Positions 30,759-38,085 of a stretch of 38,085 nucleotides of DNA are shown one piece after another (within the stretch, counting starts at the first letter, position 1; each line of letters starts with the position of its first letter). The notes under the pieces were generated by a model. The model worked only from the letters and a program-made list of their open reading frames with translations. It had not been told where the DNA came from and made no database searches. This stretch comes from Burkholderiales bacterium (GTDB lineage Bacteria; Pseudomonadota; Gammaproteobacteria; Burkholderiales; SG8-39): the NCBI GenBank assembly GCA_026416295.1, contig JAOAFL010000005.1, positions 1-38,085 of the forward strand. The letters run 5' to 3'. The position numbers were made by a program, and so were the translations under genes.

Positions 30759-31678
30759 GCGCCGGCCGCGGATCGCGGCCGCACGAACAGCACATCGCAG
30801 CGCGCCTCGAGCGCGATGCGCAGCGCGACGCTTCCGAGGAGCGCGGCCTCCAGCCCCGAGCGGCCGTGCGTCGCGATCACGATCAGATCGGCTTCGATGT
30901 CCTGCGCGGCCTCCAGAATGCGCGCCGGCGCATAGCCGTGCGCGACGCGAAGCCGCGCATCCTCGGGCGCGAATCCGGCCGATCGCGCGAACGCCGCAAG
31001 CGCCTCGCGCAGCCGCCCCGCCGCCTCGCGCCGATGCGCCTCGATCGTTTCCTGCGCGACGCCGGCATGGCGCATCATCGATTCGTAGGGCAGCTCGTAG
31101 GCGTGAAACAGGACCATCCGCGCCGGCGCGAACCACTCGCGCGCAAGCCGCGCCGCTTCCTGCGCGGGCGCGGAGAAATCGGTCGGAAGGAGCAGCTGCT
31201 CGTAGGGCGCGGCCGGCCACTGCCGGACCACCAGCACCGGGCAGGGCGAAAGTTGCAGCAGCTTCTGCGCCGTGCTGCCGACGAAGAGCTCGCGCAGCCC
31301 GTGCTCGCCGTGCGCGCCGACCGCCACCGCCCGCGCGCCGAGCGCCGCGGCGCGCGCCGCGATCTCGGCCGGCGGCCGTCCCTCGGCGCAATGCGTGCGC
31401 ACCGCAAGTCCCGGCTCGGCCGAAAGCCGCGCCGCCGTCGCGGCGAGCCGCTCGGCGGCGAGCCGGCGGGCGCGCTCGGCCCCGTCGTCGGTAAGGCGCG
31501 AGCGCCACCAGTCGGCGAGCAGCTGCCAGGTGTCGCCCGCGAGCGTGTGCGGCACGACGTGCAGGATCTCGAGGCTTGCCCCTTGGGAACGCGCAAGCAG
31601 CGCCGCGCGCCGGAGCGCCGCCTCGGCCGCGCGGGAGAAATCGGTCGCGGAGAGCAGCGTCGCGGATCCGTCGGTCAC
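30737..31678 (-). CDS. Tandem-domain universal stress protein 1
   Basis: 313 aa made of two Usp domains. Domain 1 (about 5-155) starts LLSATDFSRAAEAALRRA and has the ATP-binding signature GAHGEHGLRELFVGSTAQKLL with the closing CPVLVVR. Domain 2 (about 160-305) starts LLLPTDFSAPAQEAARLA and has ATHGRSGLEAALLGSVALRI and CDVLFVR. The G-x2-G-x9-G-S/T pattern in both halves suggests nucleotide binding. It lies 55 bp after the second usp gene in the same direction, presumably one transcript from the FNR box at 32637. Confidence 0.94.
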   Translation of the reverse strand: MTDGSATLLSATDFSRAAEAALRRAALLARSQGASLEILHVVPHTLAGDTWQLLADWWRSRLTDDGAERARRLAAERLAATAARLSAEPGLAVRTHCAEGRPPAEIAARAAALGARAVAVGAHGEHGLRELFVGSTAQKLLQLSPCPVLVVRQWPAAPYEQLLLPTDFSAPAQEAARLAREWFAPARMVLFHAYELPYESMMRHAGVAQETIEAHRREAAGRLREALAAFARSAGFAPEDARLRVAHGYAPARILEAAQDIEADLIVIATHGRSGLEAALLGSVALRIALEARCDVLFVRPRSAAGAQPIAIA

Positions 31679-31733
31679 TGCGATCCCTCCGGGCTCGATC
31701 GTGGGCGGGCCGCAGCCCGTGCCGGCAGGCGGC

Positions 31734-32600
31734 TCACGGGCTGATCAGCACGTCGGCGCGCGCATTAACGAGCACGTTCGCCGGCACGCTGCCGAGCACC
31801 CGCTCGCCGAGCGCGGATCCGGCATGCCTGCCGAGTGCGACCAAGTCGAAGCGGCCGGCGCTCAGGGCCCGCTTGAGCACGAGATGCGCAGGCCCCATCG
31901 CCACACGGCGCGAAGCGGCGGCGGGCGCGCCCGTCTCGACGGCGCGCGCGAGCCGCACCTCGGCCTCGCGCAGCAGCGCGCTCCTCAACCCGGCATCGAG
32001 ACGCAGCGGCGCCGCCGCCGGCTGCACGGCGTGCAGCAGCGTGAACTCGACGGCGGGAAAGAGCCGAGCCGCGGCCTGGACGGCACGCAGAGACGCCGGC
32101 GAGAAGTCAAAGCCGGCGAGGCAGCGGCGGTAGGGCAGGGCCGGGCGCCTTCGCGCGACCAGCACCGGACAGGGTGCAAGGCGCGCAAGCCCGAGGGCGG
32201 TCGAGCCGAGATAGAGCCGGTCGCCGAACCTGCGCCCGTGCGGGCCGAGAACGAGCAGAGCGGCGCGCGCCTCCTGCGCTTTCGCGGCGAGCGCCCGCGC
32301 AGCGCGCCCGAGCACGACGACGCCGGTGCAAGCGACGTCGCGCGCGCGCGAAATTCGGGCGGCCGCGGCGCGCACGCTTTTCCACGCCTGTTGCACCGGT
32401 TGGCCGGCGAGCAGGCGCCTGCGCGGCGCAAAGAGCGAGCGCAGGTTCTTCCAGCGCGCCTCGTCGAACGCATGGACGAGGAGGAGCCGCCCCTGATGCG
32501 CCTCGGCGATGCGGGCGGCGCGCTCCACCGCAGCGCGCGCCGCGGCGGAAAAGTCCGTCGCCGCGATCACGGTCATCGGCTCGCTCGGCTGCTCCGGCAT
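31734..32600 (-). CDS. Tandem-domain universal stress protein 2
   Basis: 288 aa with two Usp domains. Domain 1 begins VIAATDFSAAARAAVERAA and includes LGPHGRRFGDRLYLGSTALGLARLAPCPVLVARR. Domain 2 begins LAGFDFSPASLRAVQAAARL and includes LGRHAGSALGERVLGSVPANVLVNARADVLIS, a recognisable but diverged nucleotide loop. ATG 32600 lies three bases after the predicted FNR-driven transcription start; ATG 32576, just before the first Usp strand, is an alternative. First gene of a usp2-usp1 operon. Confidence 0.92.
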   Translation of the reverse strand: MPEQPSEPMTVIAATDFSAAARAAVERAARIAEAHQGRLLLVHAFDEARWKNLRSLFAPRRRLLAGQPVQQAWKSVRAAAARISRARDVACTGVVVLGRAARALAAKAQEARAALLVLGPHGRRFGDRLYLGSTALGLARLAPCPVLVARRRPALPYRRCLAGFDFSPASLRAVQAAARLFPAVEFTLLHAVQPAAAPLRLDAGLRSALLREAEVRLARAVETGAPAAASRRVAMGPAHLVLKRALSAGRFDLVALGRHAGSALGERVLGSVPANVLVNARADVLISP

Positions 32601-32636
32601 CGCGCGGACAGTGTGCGCGGGCGCCGCAGGCCGCGC

Positions 32637-32650
32637 TTGACCTCGGTCAA
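32637..32650 (-). promoter_or_regulatory. FNR/ANR-type box upstream of the usp operon
   Basis: TTGACCGAGGTCAA on the minus strand. A CACACT hexamer starts 21 nt downstream (32615-32610), predicting transcription about 3 nt before ATG 32600. It sits just after the end of hypE. Confidence 0.78.
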
Positions 32651-32661
32651 CGACCCGACGG

Positions 32662-33717
32662 TCAGCAGATGCGCGGAAGCTGCTCGCCCGAAGGCAGATC
32701 GAGCGGCCGGCGGCTGCCGATCACGGTGCGAAGCGTGACGCCGCCTGCGCAGGCCTGCACGCGGCCGATTCGCGCCGCCTCCGCGCAGCCTGCGCGCGCG
32801 AGCACTGCTTGCGCGCGCTCCGCCTCGCTTTCGGGCAAGATCGCGACGAAGCGGCCTTCGTTCGCGATGTAGAGCGGATCGAGGCCGAGCAGCTCGGATG
32901 CGCCGCGCACCGGCTCGGAGACCGGAATCGCCGCCTCGTCGAGTTCGATGGCGACGCCGGCGGCCTCGGCGATCTCGATCAGCGCGGCGGCGAGCCCTCC
33001 GCGGGTGAGGTCGCGCAGGCAGTGGACCTCGATTCCCGCTTCGAGCATCGCAAGCACCGGGCGCGCAAGCGGCGCGCAGTCGCTTTCCAGCGTCGTCGCG
33101 AACGCGATCTCTTCGCGCGCGGCGAGCACCGCAAGCCCGTGCCTTCCGATGTCGCCCGAGACGATCACCGCATCGCCCGGGCGGACCGCGCGCGGCGCGA
33201 TCTCGAGCGCGGTCTCCACCCGGCCGATCCCGGCGGTGTTCACGAAGACACCGTCGCCTTTGCCGGCCTCGACCACCTTGGTGTCGCCGGTGACGAGCGC
33301 GACGCCGGCTGCGGCCGCCGCCTCGCGCATCGAGCGGACAATGCGCTCGAGATCGGCGAGCGGGAATCCCTCTTCCAGCACGAACCCGGCGCTGAGCCAC
33401 AGCGGCCGCGCCCCGCACATCGCAAGGTCATTGACCGTGCCGTTCACCGCAAGCGACCCGATGTCGCCGCCGGGAAAGAAGAGCGGCCGAACGACGAAGG
33501 TGTCGGTGGTGAACGCGATGCGGCCTGCATCGACCTCGAGCACCGCGCCGTCGTGGCGCGCTTCCAGCGCCGGATTGGCGAACGCCGGAAGAAAGAGCCG
33601 CTCGATCAGACGGTGCATCAGCGCGCCGCCCCCGCCGTGCGCAAGCCGCACTCGGTCGCCCGGCGCAGCCTGCACTGGGCACGTGGCGGTGAAGTCCAGG
33701 GGTGGAGTCCGGTTCAT
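32662..33717 (-). CDS. hypE: Hydrogenase maturation protein HypE
   Basis: 351 aa. HypE dehydrates a carbamoyl group on its C-terminal cysteine to thiocyanate, the CN- donor for the NiFe active site. The C-terminal PRIC with Cys351 is present. The AIR-synthase-like fold is marked by [72 protein letters not shown] and [21 protein letters not shown] 33717 overlaps the hypD stop (ATGA). It is the last gene of the leftward hyp operon. Confidence 0.97.
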   Translation of the reverse strand: MNRTPPLDFTATCPVQAAPGDRVRLAHGGGGALMHRLIERLFLPAFANPALEARHDGAVLEVDAGRIAFTTDTFVVRPLFFPGGDIGSLAVNGTVNDLAMCGARPLWLSAGFVLEEGFPLADLERIVRSMREAAAAAGVALVTGDTKVVEAGKGDGVFVNTAGIGRVETALEIAPRAVRPGDAVIVSGDIGRHGLAVLAAREEIAFATTLESDCAPLARPVLAMLEAGIEVHCLRDLTRGGLAAALIEIAEAAGVAIELDEAAIPVSEPVRGASELLGLDPLYIANEGRFVAILPESEAERAQAVLARAGCAEAARIGRVQACAGGVTLRTVIGSRRPLDLPSGEQLPRIC

Positions 33718-34823
33718 GATTCCTCCGCGGCGCTTGCCGGCTGCCGGCGGTAGCGGTAGTAGGCTGCGCAGGCGCCTTCCGAAGAAACCATCGGCGCGCC
33801 GAGCGGGTGCTCGGGCGTGCAGGCCGAGCCGAACGAGGGGCACGCGGGCGGGCGGCGCGCGCCTTTCAGCACCAGTCCCGCGATACAGCGCGCGTCATCC
33901 GCCGGCGGGCGCGCGGCCGGCGCAAAGCGCGCCTCGGCATCGAGCGCGGCGTAGGCGGGAGAGAGCCCGAGGCCGCTTGCCGCGATCTCGCCGATCCCGC
34001 GCCAGCGCCGCGGAACGACCTGAAACACCTCGGCAAGAAGCGCGCGCGCGGCCTCGTTTCCTCGGCGGCGCACCGCGCGAAGGTACTGGTTTTCGACCTC
34101 GGCGCGGCCTTCTTCGAGCTGGCGCACGCAGAGGAGGACGCCCTCGAGGATATCCACCGGCTCGAAGCCGGTGACGACGATCGGCACGCGATGGCGTCGC
34201 GCAAGCGGCTCGTACTCCTCGAACCCCATCACCGTGCACACGTGCCCCGCGGCGAGAAACCCCTGCACCCGGTTCGCCTCGGAGGAAAGGATCGCCTCGA
34301 TCGCGGGCGGCACGAGCACATGCGCGACGAGGAGCGAAAAATTGCCGATCCCCTCGGCGAGCGCGGTTTTCGCCGCGAGCGCGGTCGCAGGCGCCGTCGT
34401 CTCGAAGCCGACGGCGAAGAACACCACCTCGCGCGAGGGGTTGCGCCGCGCAAGTTCCAGCGCATCGAGCGGCGAATAGACCATGCGCACGTCGCCGCCG
34501 GCCGCGCGCGCATCGAGCAGCGACCCGGCCGAGCCCGGCACCCGCAGCATGTCGCCGAACGAGGCGAGGATCGCGCGCGGTGCGCGCGCGATCGCGATCG
34601 CGCGGTCGATCGCCTCCGGGGGGGTGACGCACACCGGGCAGCCGGGGCCGTGAATGAGTTCGACGGTCTCGGGAAGCAGCCGGTCGATGCCGAACCGCAG
34701 GATCGCATGCGTCTGCCCGCCGCAGACCTCCATGATCGTCCAGCGACGTCTCGCGGTCCGCCGGATCGCCGCGGCGAGCGCTTCGACCGCGCGCGCGTCG
34801 CGGTATTCGTCGAGGTACTTCAC
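33714..34823 (-). CDS. hypD: Hydrogenase maturation protein HypD
   Basis: 369 aa. HypD is the 4Fe-4S scaffold on which Fe(CN)2CO is built with HypC. Conserved cysteine motifs are [23 protein letters not shown] and the C-terminal [56 protein letters not shown] and [14 protein letters not shown] are also typical. The start is GTG 34823, which overlaps the hypC TGA (GTGA) and has GGAGG 6-7 nt upstream. Confidence 0.97.
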   Translation of the reverse strand: MKYLDEYRDARAVEALAAAIRRTARRRWTIMEVCGGQTHAILRFGIDRLLPETVELIHGPGCPVCVTPPEAIDRAIAIARAPRAILASFGDMLRVPGSAGSLLDARAAGGDVRMVYSPLDALELARRNPSREVVFFAVGFETTAPATALAAKTALAEGIGNFSLLVAHVLVPPAIEAILSSEANRVQGFLAAGHVCTVMGFEEYEPLARRHRVPIVVTGFEPVDILEGVLLCVRQLEEGRAEVENQYLRAVRRRGNEAARALLAEVFQVVPRRWRGIGEIAASGLGLSPAYAALDAEARFAPAARPPADDARCIAGLVLKGARRPPACPSFGSACTPEHPLGAPMVSSEGACAAYYRYRRQPASAAEES

Positions 34824-35065
34824 GGCGCGCCTCCGTCGGCCGCTTCCAGCGCGCGAAGCGCATCGAGCGCGCGCTCGGCCGCGGCCGGATCGAGCACCGC
34901 GATCGCGACGCCGGCGTGAACGAGCACCCAGTCGCCCGGCTGCGCCTCGGGGACGAACGCGAGGCTCGCCTCCTTCGCGACGCCGCCGAACTCGACCTCG
35001 CCCGAGCGTTCGAGCGGCGAATCGCCGCGGATGCGGCGGATCCTTCCCGGCACCGCAAGGCACAT
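34820..35065 (-). CDS. hypC: Hydrogenase maturation chaperone HypC
   Basis: 81 aa starting MCLAVPGRI; Cys2, exposed after Met removal, binds iron and the hydrogenase large-subunit precursor. [36 protein letters not shown] is the OB-like domain. HypC shuttles the Fe(CN)2CO unit from HypD to the hydrogenase. Its ATG overlaps the hypF stop (ATGA). Confidence 0.96.
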   Translation of the reverse strand: MCLAVPGRIRRIRGDSPLERSGEVEFGGVAKEASLAFVPEAQPGDWVLVHAGVAIAVLDPAAAERALDALRALEAADGGAP

Positions 35066-37386
35066 CAGCGCGTCCCTCCGGCGCTTGCGCGCGCCCACCA
35101 CGCCTGCCCGAGCGCAAGGCCGCCGTCGCCCGGCGGCGCCCGATGCGGCAGGAAAGCCTCGATCCCGGCGCGCTCGAGTTCCTCGAGCGTCAGCTCGCAG
35201 AGGAGCCGGTTCTGAAAACATCCGCCGCAAAGTAGAACGCGCCGCGAGCCGAGCGCGCGCGCCGCGCAGGCGATCGCTCGGGCGAGCGCGCGGTGAAAGC
35301 CCGCAGCGAGGTCGGCCGGCGCGCGCCCTTTCGCGAGTCCGGCGAGAAGCGAGCGGACGACCGGCTCCCAATCGAGGACGAGCCGCTCCTTCTCGATGCG
35401 AAGCGCGAACTCGAGAAGCACCGGGTCGCGCGCACCGAGCGCGGCATGTTCGAGCGCGATCGCCGCCTCGGCTTCGAACGTCGCGCGCTGGCGAAGGCCG
35501 AGGAGCGAGGCGACCGCATCGAAAAGGCGCCCGGCGCTCGTCGTGCGCGGGGCATTGACCCCGCGCTCGAGCGCTTGCGCGAGGATTCGCCTTTCTTCCT
35601 CGCCGAAGGCGGCGAGCGGCGCAAGGCTACGCATCCCGAACGTTGCTTCGCCGAAGAGTTCGTGAAGGACCCCGAGCGCGGCGCGCCGCGGCTCGCGCAC
35701 CGCGCGCTCGCCGCCAGGAAGCGCAAAGGCGCGCAGATGCCCCGCGCGGCTCGCTTCCAGGCCGCGGATCGCGAGCAGCTCGCCGCCCCAGACGGTCGCG
35801 TCGTCGCCGTAGCCGGTTCCGTCGAACGCGATCGCGAGCGCCTCGCCTTCGAGCCGATGCTCCGCGACGCACGCGAACGCGTGCGCGCGATGGTGCTGGA
35901 TCGCCGAAAGCGGCTTTCCGAGCGTCGCCGCATGCCGGCTCGCGTAGTAGTCGGGATGGGAATCGCAGACGACCGCGGCCGGCTCCGCCGCGTGAAGTTG
36001 CGGAAGGTCGGCGCAGGCGCGGCGAAACGCGCTTCGCGCCTCCTCGGTATCCAGGTCGCCGATGTGAGGGCCGAGGAGGATGCGGTCTTCGAGCGCGAGC
36101 GCGACCGCCGCCTTCAGGTGCCCGCCCGCGGCGAGAACCGGCGCGCCTTCGCGCGGCGCGGCGAACGAAGCCGGCGCGTAGCCGCGCGCAAGCCGAAGCA
36201 CCATGCCGTTGCCTGCGACCACCTGCGCGACCGAATCGTCGAGCGCGCGCGCGATCGGCCGGTCGTGAACGAGAAAGAGATCGGCGATGTCGGCAAGCCG
36301 CGCGAGCGCCTCCTCCTCCGCGATCGCGATCGGCTCGCCCGAGCGGTTGCCGGAGGTCGCGACGATCGGGCGAGCGACGGAGGAAAGGAGCAGGTGATGA
36401 AGCCGCGAGTAGGCGAGCATCACGCCGAGCGTCGCAAGCCCCGGCGCGACCGAGGCGGCGATGTCCGGCGCGCCGGGGGCGGGAGACTTGCGCCTGAGAA
36501 GCACGATCGGCGCCTCGGGCGAAGAAAGGAGGGCTCGCTCGGCAGGCGACACTTCGCAGAGCGCCTCCGCCGTCGCAAGGTCGGGCGCCATCAGCGCGAA
36601 GGGTTTCGCCGGCCGGCGTTTTCGCGCGCGAAGGAGCGCGACGGCCTCGTCGTTCGCCGCGTCGGCAAGGAGCTGGAATCCGCCGAGGCCCTTCACCGCG
36701 ACGATCCGGCCCTCGCAAAGCGCGCGAACGGCCGCCGCGAGCGCCTCTTCGTCGCGCGCAAGCCGGCGCCCTTCGGGCGAGAGGAGCGCAAGCCTCGGGC
36801 CGCAGGCGGGGCAGGCGATCGTCTGCGCGTGAAACCGCCGGTCGGCGGGATCGGCGTACTCGGCGCGGCAGGCGCCGCAGAGCGCGAACGCGCGCATGGT
36901 CGTCGTTGCGCGGTCGAACGGCAGGCGCTCGAGGATGCTGAACCTCGGGCCGCAGACGCTGCAGGTGGTGAACGGATAGCGATAGCGCCGGCTCGTCGAA
37001 TCGAACACCTCGGCGACGCACGCCGCGCAGGTCGCGACATCGGCAGGCGCAAGCGCCCGGATCGCGCCGCCCGATTCGCTTTTCCGGATTTCGAAGGGGC
37101 CGAGCGCGCCGGGCGAAAGCCGCACCGACCGAAGCGAATCAATTCGCGCAAGCGGCGGAAGATGCCTGCGAAGCGCCTCGGAAAAGCGCGCGAGCGCTTC
37201 CGCCGGGCCCTCGACCTCGATCGCGACGCCCGCGCCGGTGTTAGCCACCCAGCCGGCAAGGCCTTCTGCGCGCGCAAGCCGGAAGACCGCCGGCCGAAGC
37301 CCGACGCCCTGGACGCGCCCGCAGAGTTCCATCCGCAGCCGCTCGAGCGGCTCGCCCGATGCGCGCGAGAGCAGGGCGGGTTTCAC
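35065..37386 (-). CDS. hypF: Carbamoyltransferase HypF
   Basis: 773 aa. HypF turns carbamoyl phosphate and ATP into carbamoyl-adenylate and loads HypE. The order is an acylphosphatase domain ([18 protein letters not shown]), two zinc fingers (CAACVAEVF ... CSVCGPRFS and CGACRAEYA ... CPACGPRL), a YrdC-like domain ([32 protein letters not shown]), and a Kae1-like domain ([51 protein letters not shown]). The start is GTG 37386, which overlaps the hypA TGA; the alternative ATG would remove the first 18 residues. Confidence 0.96.
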   Translation of the reverse strand: MKPALLSRASGEPLERLRMELCGRVQGVGLRPAVFRLARAEGLAGWVANTGAGVAIEVEGPAEALARFSEALRRHLPPLARIDSLRSVRLSPGALGPFEIRKSESGGAIRALAPADVATCAACVAEVFDSTSRRYRYPFTTCSVCGPRFSILERLPFDRATTTMRAFALCGACRAEYADPADRRFHAQTIACPACGPRLALLSPEGRRLARDEEALAAAVRALCEGRIVAVKGLGGFQLLADAANDEAVALLRARKRRPAKPFALMAPDLATAEALCEVSPAERALLSSPEAPIVLLRRKSPAPGAPDIAASVAPGLATLGVMLAYSRLHHLLLSSVARPIVATSGNRSGEPIAIAEEEALARLADIADLFLVHDRPIARALDDSVAQVVAGNGMVLRLARGYAPASFAAPREGAPVLAAGGHLKAAVALALEDRILLGPHIGDLDTEEARSAFRRACADLPQLHAAEPAAVVCDSHPDYYASRHAATLGKPLSAIQHHRAHAFACVAEHRLEGEALAIAFDGTGYGDDATVWGGELLAIRGLEASRAGHLRAFALPGGERAVREPRRAALGVLHELFGEATFGMRSLAPLAAFGEEERRILAQALERGVNAPRTTSAGRLFDAVASLLGLRQRATFEAEAAIALEHAALGARDPVLLEFALRIEKERLVLDWEPVVRSLLAGLAKGRAPADLAAGFHRALARAIACAARALGSRRVLLCGGCFQNRLLCELTLEELERAGIEAFLPHRAPPGDGGLALGQAWWARASAGGTR

Positions 37387-37646
37387 GACTCGATGCTCAC
37401 GCCCTCCAGCACCACGCCCTGCGCGTTCGGGTCGTCGATGTCGTCTGCGACGCGCACGACGAGGTCGGCGCCCTCGGCGATCGTTCCGAGCGCCGAATGT
37501 TCGAAGTGCTCGCGCAGGTGCGCGGGCGAAATCTGCGCAAGCGCCCCGATCCGGACACGCACCGCGGCGATTCGCCGCGCGCCCTCGGCGCGCGCAAGGT
37601 CCAGCGCCGCGCGCACGAGCGAGTCGGTGAGCGAGGATTCATGCAT
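37383..37646 (-). CDS. hypA: HypA-like nickel chaperone lacking the zinc ribbon
   Basis: 87 aa from ATG 37646. The N-terminal half is plainly HypA: MHESSLTDSLVRAALDLARAEGARRIAAVRVRIGALAQISPAHLREHF, with Met1-His2-Glu3 as the nickel site, and AEGADLVVRV. Normal HypA is about 113 aa and then has CxxC...CxxC. Here it is replaced by [20 protein letters not shown], so both CxxC motifs are missing and no frameshift in the other frames restores them. It sits between the protease gene (8-bp overlap) and hypF. It may deliver nickel in a different way, or be impaired. Confidence 0.85.
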   Translation of the reverse strand: MHESSLTDSLVRAALDLARAEGARRIAAVRVRIGALAQISPAHLREHFEHSALGTIAEGADLVVRVADDIDDPNAQGVVLEGVSIES

Positions 37647-38085
37647 CGGTCGGCTCCTCCCGCAGGATCTCGCCGGCGATCGCCTCGGCCGCCGGCGCGA
37701 GCGCGCGCTCGAGCGCGGGCGAAAGCCCCGTCCCTTCGCCGAAGCGCTCGCCTTCGAGCGCGTAGACCGCAAGCCGCCCGGGCGAGCGGCCGAGGGCGCG
37801 GACAAGCGAAAGCGCTTCGAGCAGATCGGTCGCATGGCTCGAGTGGCGCGCCGCGCTCGAACGCAGGCCGCCAGAGTCGGGGTCTACGCGATGGAGCGTC
37901 CCGGGCGCAGCGCCCGAAGACGCCGCATCGAGGACGACGACGACCGGCGCGGCGCAGAGCGCCTCCGCGAGCGCCATCGTGTCCTTCGGCTCGAGGACGA
38001 CGCAACCAGGCAGCCGCGCAGCGAGGCGCAAAGCGAGCGCAGGTCCCGCGCCGTCGTCGCCGCGCCAGTCGTTTCCGAGCGCAAC
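37639..38085 (-). CDS. Hydrogenase maturation protease (HycI/HoxW/HyaD-like), 5' end outside window
   Basis: The frame is open to the right edge; about 148 residues are visible, beginning VALGNDWRGDDGAGPALALRLA, which contains the GxGN...DDGxG signature of the family that trims the C-terminus of the NiFe large subunit. The first residues and start codon lie beyond the edge. VVLDAASSGAAPGTLHRVD supplies the second metal-binding Asp and HSSHATDLLEALSLVRALG the His. YALEGERFGEGTGLSPALERAL follows. As the first visible gene of the hyp operon, it implies NiFe hydrogenase genes immediately to the right. Its TGA overlaps the hypA start by 8 bp. Confidence 0.9.
   Translation of the reverse strand, partial: VALGNDWRGDDGAGPALALRLAARLPGCVVLEPKDTMALAEALCAAPVVVVLDAASSGAAPGTLHRVDPDSGGLRSSAARHSSHATDLLEALSLVRALGRSPGRLAVYALEGERFGEGTGLSPALERALAPAAEAIAGEILREEPTDA

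Noticed and set aside
37383-37646. Short HypA as a frameshift artefact
   Set aside because: The alternative frames over the same DNA show no CxxC motifs, and the neighbouring overlaps with protease and hypF are normal for a tight operon.
1-38085. CRISPR arrays, insertion sequences and rRNA genes
   Set aside because: I found no regularly spaced repeats, transposase-like proteins or rRNA sequence.

Overview
The window is a very GC-rich (roughly 70% or more by eye), gene-dense stretch of a bacterial chromosome. Protein families, gene order and FNR/ANR-type regulatory boxes fit a facultatively anaerobic or microaerophilic proteobacterium, most likely a betaproteobacterium. This placement is inferred from gene content; there is no rRNA here. 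I see no phage, IS element, integrase or CRISPR array.

Layout. (1) 1-720: 3' part of a histone-deacetylase-family gene and a tRNA-Lys(CTT). (2) 801-4439: an SDR oxidoreductase; an OsmC-like gene broken by an in-frame TAG; a short ribosome-hibernation-like protein; and an archease-RtcB RNA-ligase operon. (3) 4454-18674: a glycogen/alpha-glucan island with GlgC, two GH57 enzymes, a serine hydrolase and an AI-2E-type membrane protein on the minus strand, GlgB, a DUF2934 protein, glucokinase, GlgA and an alpha-glucan phosphorylase. A GH15 glucoamylase at 28398-30758 completes the cycle. (4) 18766-28410: a low-oxygen stress region with two CBS-pair proteins, a RaiA/HPF-cold-shock fusion, a stand-alone PrimPol-like protein, small zinc or cysteine proteins, a DksA/TraR protein, two unknown proteins, a fused 2Fe-2S/molybdopterin hydroxylase, Hsp20 and an oxygen-independent class II ribonucleotide reductase. 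(5) 30737-32600: two tandem-domain universal stress proteins. (6) 32662-38085: a hydrogenase maturation operon transcribed leftward, protease-hypA-hypF-hypC-hypD-hypE. The hydrogenase itself is presumably beyond the right edge.

The unifying signal is regulatory. Ten copies of the palindrome TTGAY-N4-RTCAA (FNR/ANR/DNR type) lie just upstream of the stress genes. In nine of the eleven promoters I can draw from them, a -10-like hexamer begins exactly 21 nt after the box, the geometry of class II FNR activation. In four genes (CBS-1, RaiA-CSD, the 105-aa protein at 22521 and the 168-aa protein at 22937) the predicted transcription start falls on the first base of the start codon and no Shine-Dalgarno is visible, so their mRNAs may be leaderless.

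Together the genes read as an oxygen-limitation persistence programme: ribosome hibernation, RNA repair, chaperone and Usp proteins, O2-independent dNTP synthesis, glycogen turnover for fermentation, and hydrogen metabolism. It recalls the low-oxygen-activated (lxa) locus described in Burkholderia cenocepacia, with several unusual parts: HypA without its zinc ribbon, no hypB in the hyp operon, a molybdo-hydroxylase fusion without Tat signal, and an orphan PrimPol.
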